Both the position numbers and the translations under genes were made by a program. This document shows, piece after piece, positions 55,705 through 64,000 of a stretch of DNA of 64,000 nucleotides. Under the pieces are notes generated by a model that had not been told where the DNA came from, made no database searches, and worked only from the letters and a program-made list of their open reading frames with translations. The stretch's first letter is position 1. Each line of letters opens with the position of its first letter. Origin of the DNA: Semisulcospira habei (Eukaryota; Mollusca; Gastropoda; Semisulcospiridae); the NCBI GenBank assembly GCA_036245525.1, contig BTPG01000004.1, positions 211,093,507 through 211,157,506 of the forward strand. The letters run 5' to 3'.

Positions 55705-56994
55705 ATGCTAGCCGCAAGCAGACAAGTTGCTTTTGGTGGTACGTCTCGATCCATTGCTATGGGGCTTTCACAGGAACTGGAACATTTTCAAGACCATACA
55801 ACTGAACAGACAAATGTATTTTTCGTCGGGTCACCAGACTATCAGATACAACAGGAAGAACATGCAGATACCAAACGAGGTAACAATGGCGGTGAAACTG
55901 ATGTCAACATGGACCAAAAGGTTAAGGTGACCGCCCCACAGAACATCGGAGAACATGAAATACTTAACAACAAATCAACGGACAGTTTTAAAACAAATTT
56001 GTCAAAAGACCAAAACATTTCTGTAATTGAGCAGCCGAGTGTCCGACCAAAATATGGTGGCAAAATCATTGGATTACCTGATGAAATGCTGCCAGAATCA
56101 GGAACTGAATGCAAAAATAAGAAAAAAAAGAAGTGGCGGACAGTGGGAGCAGAAGAGATGGGTTTCAGACTGTCTCTGTTTCCTCGCATTCCAGTAGTTG
56201 ATGAAACAGGTGATGCAAAAAAGGAAACAGATATTTTTCTAGCCGTTGTTGAAGAGATTGAAAGTGTAGCAGAGAAATGTCGACCATTTTCGCACCTCCT
56301 GCAACTGGAGGGTTCAGGTGTGGCAAGAGAAGAGAAGTTTACTCGCAGAGACAGTGACAGGCGGGTACAGAAAGCTCACCTGCAGGTGAAGAGCAAGAAC
56401 ATAACATCCATGTTCAACAACCGTGGCCGCAAGACTCTCTACATCCATTTCCGCCTGTACAAAATGTTCACCTTCCTTCAATGCTCTTTACGTTCCCATC
56501 CCAACCTGCCATCCCCAGCCAAACGACCCTCCATCTGCATGGAAGTGGCCCGCTCTGCTACGAAGGCTCAATGCAGAGCATCAACAGGACGGTATAGAAG
56601 GGGAGACAGGAATGGAGCTCCACCTCAAGACCTTGCCCATGCTCTGCATAATGACAACATCCCTTCTGAACTTCCCACAGATGTTATCTCTTTCCTGATC
56701 AGTTTACAGCACCGCGAGATGACGCCTGAAGACTACGATATGCTGCTGAGACTTGATGAGGGTGTAGCACCCAAAACTGTCAGCACGGACTTGCTGCATA
56801 CTTTCAAAACAGACATAGTGGTTGCTGACTGTGTAGGACAGGAGTGTGCAGTGTGTATGGAGCGGTATGAGTTGGAACAGAAGCGAAAGTTTTTACCTTG
56901 TGGGCACGCGTTTCACGCTGACTGTATTGACATGTGGCTAAATAACTCTTCAATGAACTGTCCCCTGGACGGACTGCCTGTGGATCAGTCCTAG
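55705..56994 (+). CDS. RING-H2 type protein, probable E3 ubiquitin ligase
   Basis: A single-exon protein of 429 residues. The C-terminal RING starts at Cys381 (CAVCMERYE), continues as LPCGHAFHADCIDMW and ends NCPLD. The last zinc ligand position is therefore Asp422 rather than Cys, as in RBX1. Just before it, MTPEDYDMLLRLDEGVAPKT is a conserved-looking helical block. The first 200 residues are polar and low in order, with a basic run (KNKKKKK). I chose the ATG at 55705; the frame is open further up, to 55540, but with no ATG I trust. RINGs usually recruit an E2 to ubiquitinate substrates; targets are unknown. I cannot name the orthologue. Confidence 0.85.
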   Translation: MLAASRQVAFGGTSRSIAMGLSQELEHFQDHTTEQTNVFFVGSPDYQIQQEEHADTKRGNNGGETDVNMDQKVKVTAPQNIGEHEILNNKSTDSFKTNLSKDQNISVIEQPSVRPKYGGKIIGLPDEMLPESGTECKNKKKKKWRTVGAEEMGFRLSLFPRIPVVDETGDAKKETDIFLAVVEEIESVAEKCRPFSHLLQLEGSGVAREEKFTRRDSDRRVQKAHLQVKSKNITSMFNNRGRKTLYIHFRLYKMFTFLQCSLRSHPNLPSPAKRPSICMEVARSATKAQCRASTGRYRRGDRNGAPPQDLAHALHNDNIPSELPTDVISFLISLQHREMTPEDYDMLLRLDEGVAPKTVSTDLLHTFKTDIVVADCVGQECAVCMERYELEQKRKFLPCGHAFHADCIDMWLNNSSMNCPLDGLPVDQS

Positions 56995-56999
56995 CATAA

Positions 57000-57860
57000 C
57001 TACATTTGTAACACCAGATATTCTACAGTTATTCCATTGTGCATTCAACCACTATTACTGTGCATACTGTATAGATGTTTTGTAAACAGTGCCAGTGGCT
57101 GAATGGACAAGGGGTTCAATACACTGGTGCTGTTTATCAATTACCAATCATTTCTCATGCAATTGTTATGTTGTTTGAGATGGATTAACTATGACAGCAC
57201 AAGGGCAGTGCTTGATAAGCTTGAAATGGTGCTGAGCTTATGAAACACTTCCCTTGAGTATGAATTGCAACACGTGCTTGGCACCTGAAGAGAGGCCAGG
57301 GCTATTGAGCACAATCTTTGGGCAGTCCTGGCTAATCAATCTTCCAAAGCATGCAGCATTCAGCTGTGAAAGTGATATTGTTCCAAGGTGTGTTTATTAT
57401 TGTTGGTGCTGAGCTAGAGCTATAATCAGGCACTTCGCTTAAACTGTCATGAACCACATCATTATGGAATCTTTTCCAAATATGGCTGCTTTGGTCGTCA
57501 GCATGCTGAATGTGTCGCACTGTGATTTGCTTTAAGCTAACAGTGCAAAAGAAATAATTTATCATGATAACAACTGTTTGTGTGTGTTATTTAATCTCAA
57601 GCCCAAAATTTAGCAGTCCAAAATTTAGCAGTCATGCCTGACTGCAACATTTTGCTGTCATGCCTGACTGACCACTTTGCAAGCCTGACTTTAGTGCCAT
57701 ATTGTTCCTTCCGTTAGTTATGTTTACTTGAAACGATTAGTAATTATCGATTGCCAGTACATGGGCTGCTGCCTGTGACAACATCCTTCCTTCCAGGCAG
57801 ATTAAAATATCTGTGTGCAGTGTGCTCTCCGTATTGCCTGTCATGAACATTCATTTTTCT
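57000..57860. other. 3' of RING gene, nothing coding
   Basis: A decayed family A copy lies at 57180-57262. A tandem duplication (CCAAAATTTAGCAGTC and GTCATGCCTGACTG repeats) lies at 57600-57672. No exon is recognised. Confidence 0.5.
57180..57262. mobile_element. Family A core (A19), heavily decayed
   Basis: GATGGATTAACTATGACAGC..AAGGGCAGTGCTTGATAAGC and a loose mirror AGCTTATGAAACACTTCCC. Confidence 0.4.
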
Positions 57861-57868
57861 CCTGTTAC

Positions 57869-58078
57869 CCATTTAGCCCCAACACACTACACCAGGAGAT
57901 GGACTGACCATGCATGTTAATTCAAGGTTAGTGCCAGATTACCTTGGCACCATCTGGCACCAAGCTAATCTGGCACTACCCTTGAATTATCATGGTTGAT
58001 TCATATCCTGTGACTGGTACATGTAGCCATTTGGTGACACCTCCAAAATTTGGGAATGCAGCCTCAGGGTTAAATAGG
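57869..58078. mobile_element. Palindromic TTAA-type element, family A (A20)
   Basis: Left end GTTACCCATTTAGCCCCAAC, right TTAA at 58079-58082. Core arms GTGCCAGATTACCTTGG and CCAAGCTAATCTGGCAC. Subfamily II with matching outer flank (CCAAAATTTGGGAATG). Confidence 0.8.
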
Positions 58079-58104
58079 TTAACTGAAGAACACAGATTTT
58101 TTTT

Positions 58105-58175
58105 TAAATGGCAAGAGACATATATCCTCTTGAACCCCTGCATTCAGCAAATACTCATGCAGATCTCTGCCACTT
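58105..58175. mobile_element. Family B core (B12), decayed
   Basis: GGCAAGAGACATATATCCTC to CTCATGCAGATCTCTGCCAC. Ends kept, centre decayed. Confidence 0.5.
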
Positions 58176-58402
58176 GCAGATGGTTGATTTATTTTTTAGA
58201 GGAATGAATAAGCAAACACTGATTTTACGCTTGCCTTAAACACATCGTGCACCAGTCACCGATTCTAAAACCAAAGTACTAATCTCCCCTCCTGGGACTG
58301 ACTATCTGCCAAAGTGGGTTACCCTTCTTGGACTTGGTCCAATGTTTTTGTGGCGGTCTGAATACTGACACAACCTGTACATACAAAATGCTGAGTAATC
58401 TG

Positions 58403-58469
58403 TGTGCTGGTCTGTGATCTTGGACCTTACAGTTCAAGGCCGTAAGGTCCAGCCTCACAGACCAGCACA
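58403..58469. mobile_element. Palindrome, family F (best copy)
   Basis: TGTGCTGGTCTGTGATCTTG and its complement around GGACCTTACAGTTCAAGGCCGTAAGGTCC. Other partial copies at 26825 and 29470. Confidence 0.75.
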
Positions 58470-59090
58470 AGGTGTATTATGTTCTCTATGATCTGAAATG
58501 TATTGACTCTGCAGTGTTTTGGAATAACTTTATCGAAAATGTTCTGTTACTGCCTGAGACTGAGACCGTGTGTGTGTGTGTGTGTGCATGCATGTGTGTG
58601 TGCATCCATACAGTGATGCTTGGATGTATGCTTGCGTGTGTTGCATCTGAGGGTTTTAGAGTTAGCATTTTTGTGATCATGACTGATTGAAGGTCATGTG
58701 TCCTGTTCTATTATATTTTTTGTTATCAAAGTCAGTATCGAAAACTGATCATTAAACTCTATGAGACATTATTTTCTTTGTTTGTTTGTTGATGGTCAGA
58801 CCATGAAAGATGTTTGTTTGTTTGTTCAGTTTATCAGTTAATTTGTTTGTTGATTGTCTATTTATTTGCTGGCTGTCATTTGGTTTCAGCACATGATCAG
58901 TGTTACAATCACACCACAAAGATGTAGAGCAAAACGAAAACGAACAAATGCATATTAAGCTTTACACACAATGATAGTTAATACATTCACACATACATGC
59001 TTGCGCGAACACACACCAAACACACAGGCACTTTTCCCGGTTGCCAAAGACGCTACCAGGGGAAATCCCCGGAAATGAAGGGAAGCCTTA
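58470..59090. other. Upstream of STX6, no gene recognised
   Basis: A GT-rich tract at 58568-58608 and TTTG repeats at 58775-58850. Otherwise unremarkable. Confidence 0.4.
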
Positions 59091-59154
59091 TGACGTCATT
59101 CCTGTCGTCTCCAACATGGCCGTCAATCGGACTATTTACGCCGAAGTCGAGTAG
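59091..59154 (+). promoter_or_regulatory. CRE-like site and upstream ORF of STX6
   Basis: TGACGTCA (59091-59098) is the full palindromic cAMP-response element. An ATG at 59116 opens a 12-codon frame ending TAG at 59152-59154, 73 bases before the STX6 start. If this is in the leader it could reduce translation. The transcription start is unknown. Confidence 0.45.
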
Positions 59155-59227
59155 ACAACAACACATTTCTCTTCTTACGACAAACATCATTTATTTTGAA
59201 GCAGCCTACTTCTTTTACCGACATATA

Positions 59228-59262
59228 ATGTCTATGGAGGACCCCTTTTTTGTCGTCAGAGA
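59228..59262 (+). CDS. STX6: Syntaxin-6, exon 1 (start)
   Basis: STX6 is a Qc-SNARE of the trans-Golgi network and endosomes that takes part in retrograde vesicle fusion. Exon 1 encodes MSMEDPFFVVR, identical or nearly so to the vertebrate N-terminus, which fixes the start at 59228. The first GT after it (GTAAGT at 59263) ends the exon in phase 2, and the split codon is Asp. The gene reads on in the exons at 59895 and 60378; the SNARE motif and C-terminal anchor are not in the recognised sequence. Confidence 0.93.
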
Positions 59263-59894
59263 GTAAGTATTGCTGATTTTTGGTCAGTTTTTTGTATGTT
59301 GAGTTTTGTATTGTGAACAAAAGGTCTTCACAATCAATCACGCTAAAAGCTACTTTGTCTGCCGGCTGCTGCCCCCAGTAATCTCATTATCGGACCGTAC
59401 GTTTCATGCCGTGTTAAGGAAGTCGTGTTTAGTCAGCGTCTCCTGGAATCTCTCTTACTGCGTCACTTATTTCACTGACGAAAGCGCTAGAGCTGTGTAT
59501 GTTCATTTCGCCTTCTAGTTCTAAGAAAATTGCGAACAACGAGAAGAATAAGACGAAACAGTCAAGCAGCTGCCGCCCCCCCCCCCCCCACCTAATCCCC
59601 CCGACCCCACACACGCACCCACCCCCTACCTCCCACTCCCCCTCCCCCCCCCTCAACTACCACCACACTCGTTTAGTCACCACAGTCTAAATTATTTTTC
59701 CTTTATTTTGTTCCCACCCATGATAAACTTACCGTCCAATACTACTGATTAAGGGTAGTGCACAAGAAAGAAGGAAAAGAAAATCCTACTAAAGTATTTT
59801 TAGACTATCACATCTGAACAGTGTGCTGTCATCCTTTCTCATGTGGGGTAACTCTCTGTACTCATCATATTAATTGATTTGTTGATAATTTCAG

Positions 59895-60064
59895 TGAGGT
59901 GCAGAAGGCACTTCAGACAGCCCGGGGACTGTTCTCTCGATGGCGGGAGCTCCAGGAAGACCCAACTATGGTGTCAAGGGAGGAGATTGAATACACAACA
60001 AATGAACTGCGCAACAGTGTGCGCTCCATCGAGTGGGACTTGGAGGACTTAGAGGAAACAGTCA
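59895..60064 (+). CDS. STX6: Syntaxin-6, exon 2 (N-terminal three-helix domain)
   Basis: Encodes [40 protein letters not shown] and [16 protein letters not shown], the first two helices of the N-terminal domain. [18 protein letters not shown] is the family hallmark. The exon ends after the first base of a Ser codon, and the next bases are ATATCCTT, a U12-type AT-AC donor. No GT donor fits the reading. Confidence 0.95.
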
Positions 60065-60377
60065 ATATCCTTAAAGTTAAATTGTCAAGTTTCAGTACCA
60101 GGTGCATGGTTTAAGGGGATGAACTTTTTCAAGTTTGAGATCCAGTTTTTAAATTTGGGAGTGGGGAGGGGGGCACAAAACCATGATTGTTCAAGGGCAG
60201 CACAAGATTGCCTGCATGGGCACATCTGAGGTGCCAAACTAATTTTGTGCTACCCTTGAGAGATCATGGCTGATCCATCTCCCACAGCAAGGACCGACTC
60301 TATAAATGCATATCTCCCAATTTGTGTGAAAGTTGCCAGAGTATGTGTGAACTTGTCCTCCTTAACTCTTGCTGTAC
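60065..60377 (+). other. STX6: U12-type AT-AC intron of STX6
   Basis: The 313-bp intron starts ATATCCTT (60065-60072), has TCCTTAAC at 60359-60366 and ends TAC (AC at 60376-60377), 11-12 bases past the branch adenosine. All three match the consensus of minor-spliceosome AT-AC introns. Splicing here gives ETVSIVEKNPKKF, matching the vertebrate ETISIVEANPRKF. A decayed family A palindrome sits inside. Confidence 0.93.
60150..60300. mobile_element. Family A element (A21) inside the U12 intron
   Basis: CATGATTGTTCAAGGGCAGC to TGTGCTACCCTTGAGAGATC around GCACATCTGAGGTGCC. Decayed, subfamily uncertain. Confidence 0.62.
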
Positions 60378-60472
60378 GTATTGTGGAGAAAAATCCGAAG
60401 AAATTCAAAATTGACGAATTTGAGCTGAATGACAGAAGGAATTTCATTGAAAGGACGAGAGCTGCAATCAAG
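60378..60472 (+). CDS. STX6: Syntaxin-6, exon 3
   Basis: Encodes the end of the split Ser codon and IVEKNPKKFKIDEFELNDRR, NFIERTRAAIK, the third helix of the N-terminal domain. Donor GTTAAA in phase 0 is weak. The following exons (linker, SNARE motif, transmembrane anchor) were not found in 60.5-64 kb, so they lie beyond the window edge or behind long introns. Confidence 0.92.
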
Positions 60473-60639
60473 GTTAAACTCTAGTCATGATGGTTTGTCA
60501 CAAATAATTAGCCACTGTATGAGCTATTTCGCTTATTTATAGAAAACTGTATAGAATTAGAAAACTTTGGTTTGAACAACAAAAAACTTTGGCGGCGATC
60601 CCTTGGCTTCCTGTAACATCTGAAGTTGAGTGTGCTTAT

Positions 60640-60755
60640 GGTTGGTGCCAGAATAGCTTGGCACCTAGAGGCACCAAGCTATTCTGGCACTACCTGTGAA
60701 CTATTTTAGTCAAACTTATTTCAAACACTGGTGTATTCCGAATGATAAGGGTAAC
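60640..60755. mobile_element. Family A core (A22)
   Basis: GGTGCCAGAATAGCTTGGCA to CTATTCTGGCACTACC around CCTAGAGG. Right flank ends GATAAGGG-TAAC. Subfamily I. Confidence 0.68.
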
Positions 60756-60811
60756 ATACAAATATTTTGAAATATATATGTTGTTGTTTATCATTTTCTT
60801 TATTAATTATC

Positions 60812-61010
60812 CCATTTTAACCGCATGGATGTATTGCCCAAAATTGGTAGTGTCACCTAATGGCTATTGTATGTACCAATTGCAGCAGATAATAATAATT
60901 CAAGGGTAGTGCTAGATTAGCCTGGCACATGATGGCACCAAGCTAATTTGGTACTATATCCTTGAATTATCATGGCCAATCCATCTCCTGCTGTTGTGTC
61001 AGAACTAATG
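60812..61010. mobile_element. Family A element (A23)
   Basis: TTTTAACCGCATGG left end, flank CCCAAAATTGGTAGTGTCAC, core AATTCAAGGGTAGTGCTAGA to its complement. Subfamily II with several arm mismatches. Confidence 0.7.
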
Positions 61011-61639
61011 AGGCTACAGTCATGCAGTGTTTAATAATTGAGTTAGTAATTCTTTAGTATCAAGAATATTGATAAGCAAGATAAATTCATGTTTGGTGTA
61101 GTGTATGATTTTGTCAAGGGAAAGAGAGTGGGGTGGGGGGTAAGGGGGGGGGGGGATGGGGAAGGAAAGAAGAGGGTGTTCCTTTTGTATTTGGTATTTT
61201 TTTGTTTTTAAGTCTCTTCTGTTTATTGTACAGCTCTGACTCGATATATCATGAATCATTACATCACAGTCATGGATATATCGTGGGAGGGACCTTGGAT
61301 CCCCCCAAAATCAGACCAGTGAACTGCGATAAATCTTTGTCACCTGCCCAAACCCCCACTTGAAACCTCAATCCCCACCTTCCCCCTTTCTTCCCACCTC
61401 TCCCCCTTCGGCACCCACAACTCCCTACGCACTCAACTCTGAATTACCTCCTCCAGATTAAGACCACACCTGCAAATAATTAAGACTGTAGCTAGTGCAA
61501 CTGCAGAATCAATGTGAAATGAAGGTCTGTTAAAAAAATAATTGTCACACTCCACTTCAGCGGTTAGGATGCTTAGCTTAGGATGCTTAGTGTGGCGGTG
61601 AGACTAGATTGATACTGAATCCTCAAGGAGTTAGTTAGT

Positions 61640-61692
61640 TAGTTATTTGGGTTTAACGCCGAGCAGGCAACTAAGGCCATCTCACGGCGGTG
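61640..61692. repeat. SINE-like block (TTTGGGTTTAACGCCG)
   Basis: TTAGTTATTTGGGTTTAACG, CCGAGCAGGCAACTAAGGCC and ATCTCACGGCGG. Same block as at 33965 and 35338. Confidence 0.62.
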
Positions 61693-61979
61693 AATCCTCA
61701 AGGACCTCCTCCACATGATGATACACAGGCATGAAGGGCCCTGTACAGTACAATGAATGCTGAAGGTCAAGGTTTGTCTCAGGTGGAAGTTGTTCACTAT
61801 TGAGATGCAGGGTGGCCAGGAGACATTCACTGGCTGCATCTGTCAAGCGATGGCCAGTCAAGTGAGGTGTTGGCAATAGGGCTCGGAAAGTTCCCCCCCA
61901 AGCCCCACCCCAACCCCCCCCCCCCACACCCCCTGCCCTGCCTCCCCACTCCTGTTGCTGCTTAGGAGCGTCAGTGCCT

Positions 61980-62229
61980 CAGCCACCATCTTAAGAGGAT
62001 AGGATAGCTTTCAGATAGTAGGGAAGTAGTGTTTCAACACATTTTTCTTCACGTTTCTTCCTCTTAACTTTGGAAACAAAAACAGATTCTGGGCTTAGCA
62101 GTTTCCTACGGTGATGGCAAGACTTGCTGTTATTGCCTACAGCACGTCAGGACTTTCCTGACATTGTCCTGACAGTGATTTCCCTATGAGCACCTTAGTC
62201 CCGTGTCCTCTCAAGATGGCCACCACAAC
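61980..62229. mobile_element. MITE, family I, copy 2 (inverted)
   Basis: Starts AGCCACCATCTTAAGAGGAT and ends CTCTCAAGATGGCCACCACA. The interior is the reverse complement of 38061-38350 with indels. Confidence 0.75.
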
Positions 62230-62649
62230 TAGCATGATGACGTTAAGCTTCCCGAGCCCTATAGGTGTGTGACACCCCACTGCTAAACAAAAGTTAAACA
62301 ATATAAAGGCTACGGTTTTTAGGACTGCTCAGTGTCTCATTGAACACGTGATCATCCCCTTCATACCATAACACAGATGTAGTTTTACTATTTGGCAAGA
62401 CTCATAATTTCTGTTGGTCCCTATCGCCTGCAGTGCCATATGAAGATCTGTGTCAAGAAGACAATAGCATAGCTAGTGTTTTGCGAATGCCTTAGGCCAT
62501 AGCTTCACGTCCAGTGCCAACTGCAATCAAAAGGATCGTTTATGTTGGCTCGTGTTTAGTATCCTTTAGCTTTTAGCTTGAAAAGTTGCCATGCTGATCA
62601 TGGTCAGTGTATGTGCTGGAATGAGCGTGCAGTGTTTTGAAAAATGTTG

Positions 62650-63200
62650 TGAATGTGTTTGACCTCGAAAGTTAAAGAACCATTAATTCGACTGGTTGGG
62701 TTTGAAGTCCTCCAGTCAACCCCTTTCCATGGTATTCTAGACAGGTTCATAACCGCCACGCGGATTACATTAGTAGTGATTCCCTTTTGTTCCTCTCATC
62801 CAACTTTAATCGACTTTGTTTGTTCCACTTCGCTCATACGAGGTCCAGTCGAACACCAGGGAACAATCTTGTTGTACCGATGCCTCGACTGGACATTTAT
62901 AAGTCGTCATTGTCCTATTCTGGTGCAACGTTATCGAACTCTATTCCTGCGGATGTTAGAGCCGCGCCATCGCTTAAAACTTACAAGACCAAGCTGCTGA
63001 AACATCTAGACAAAACTTAATTTTTCCTTTTATTTTTTATTTTTATTCTTACATGTAGCACTCCATGCCTTGTGCGGCATTTTGCGGATAGTCTGCATTA
63101 TCTTGTAACATTTATGAACGCGTGTAATATACCGCTGGCATTCCAGCAAACCGCATTATGTAATATCCATGACCCCATGGACTCAGCCGCTGGCCAGACG
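62650..63200 (+). mobile_element. LINE reverse transcriptase C-terminal fragment
   Basis: RSSRTPGNNLVVPMPRLDIY, then SLSYSGATLSNSIPADVRAA and SLKTYKTKLLKHL, the end block of many LINE reverse transcriptases (S-SY.G...WN.LP..R...SL..FK..L..HL). The expected Trp is replaced by Ser. 5'-truncated and broken upstream. Confidence 0.62.
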
Positions 63201-63349
63201 GGATGCCGTCAATAGACACAGCATTAAACGCTCACGCCGTGTGGCAGTGCTATAGTTTCTTCACGTCGACCCGTGCGCGCGATGATTGCGGGATCACTAT
63301 ACATTACTTTTACTGCAGACTATAGCATCTAGCTGTGCGGGGATGCTGC

Positions 63350-63640
63350 TATCGCATGTGTGTGCGGGTGTGTGTTTGTCTGTGTGTGTGTATGTGTGTG
63401 TGTGCACGCGCACATCCCTACGTGCTTGCGCACGCGCGCGTACGCGTGTGTGTGTGTGCCAGTGTGTGTGTGTGTATGCGTGTTGTATGTTGGAGTGAGC
63501 CCTGTTGATTTTTATGATGAGAACAAAAATCCTGTATACTCTTTATATTTGCTGTAGTATAGTTTTAAGTGATAGAATATATGTGTACATGATATACTGA
63601 TGTGTGTGTGTGTGTCAGTGTGTGTGTGTGTGTTGAGGGT
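63350..63640. repeat. GT/GC-rich simple repeat
   Basis: TGTGTGTG tracts mixed with GCGCACGCGCGCGTACGCG (Z-DNA-prone alternating purine-pyrimidine) up to 63480, and again at 63601-63632. Confidence 0.88.
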
Positions 63641-63690
63641 TGTGCAGGCTTGGCTTGGCGCCTGTAGGCTACAAGCTAATCTGGCACAAA
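63640..63690. mobile_element. Family A remnant (A24)
   Basis: GGCTTGGCGCCTGTAGGCTACAAGCTAATCTGGCAC. One centre and part of both arms, subfamily II. Confidence 0.5.
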
Positions 63691-63842
63691 CCTATGCACG
63701 TGGCAAATGCACACCGGCACGCATGTGTGTGTGGGTAAGAGAGTGATTTTATGTACGTTATTTTGTTTTATAGTGTGTAGCAAGAACAAGAATGAAAACA
63801 GGTCTGCGCACCTATTTTGTTATCCTTGGAAAATAAAGTTTC

Positions 63843-63957
<115 letters not shown>

Positions 63958-64000
63958 TCAGAGAAATTTGACAGTCTCTGTCTTTCTTATGATGTCAGCA

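Noticed and set aside
60065..60120. STX6 exon 2 read through to a stop ([14 protein letters not shown])
   Set aside because: The conserved reading leaves this frame at ATATCCTT and resumes at 60378; the read-through residues do not match the family.

Overview
This is nuclear DNA of an invertebrate animal. Genes are split by spliceosomal introns (including one of the rare U12 AT-AC class), there are no bacterial-type operons, and most of the window is repeats: microsatellites, non-LTR retrotransposons, SINEs and very many short palindromic DNA elements. Multi-domain SRCR receptors together with these LINE and SINE types suggest a marine invertebrate, most likely a mollusc (perhaps a gastropod). 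That assignment is inference and no single sequence here proves it.

Layout. (1) 1-15.9 kb, minus strand: ten exons of a scavenger-receptor cysteine-rich (SRCR) group A gene, encoding five domains as symmetrical two-exon modules. The gene runs off the left edge and its 5' part was not found. (2) 11.7-21.9 kb: LINE territory. It holds a Rex1-like element broken by a SINE with a 13-bp target-site duplication, a CR1/L2-like tail, and a nearly complete two-ORF APE-type LINE lying between two ATT microsatellites with a tRNA-like box A/box B head. (3) 22-38 kb: no recognised host gene. It is rich in TTAA-flanked hairpin elements and includes a roughly 1.3-kb inverted repeat and a degenerate satellite carrying SINE copies. 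(4) 39.2-45.9 kb, plus strand: PFDN6 (prefoldin subunit 6), complete in four exons, with a 5.4-kb intron that holds another Rex1-like fragment and gene-like exons of unknown identity. (5) 48.1-55.0 kb, minus strand: TSEN15 (tRNA-splicing endonuclease subunit), three exons; its last intron carries a pogo/Tigger-like DNA transposon with a LINE derivative nested in it. (6) 55.7-57.0 kb, plus strand: a single-exon RING-H2 protein, divergent from TSEN15. (7) 59.2-60.5 kb, plus strand: the first three coding exons of STX6 (syntaxin-6), including a textbook AT-AC intron; the rest is beyond the window or unrecognised. (8) 61-64 kb: repeats.

The host genes do not form one pathway: co-chaperone, tRNA splicing, a probable ubiquitin ligase, trans-Golgi SNARE and an extracellular receptor. 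TSEN15 and STX6 are neighbours here and lie on the same arm band in human, which may reflect old linkage.

The most striking signal is a set of at least five sequence-unrelated families of short near-palindromes (about 60-230 bp, over 45 copies) that share one plan: TTAA target, termini beginning CCC or CTC, and a hairpin core whose arms stay complementary even where copies differ. This plan fits non-autonomous piggyBac-like elements, but the hairpin cores and the arm covariation are not explained by that label alone.
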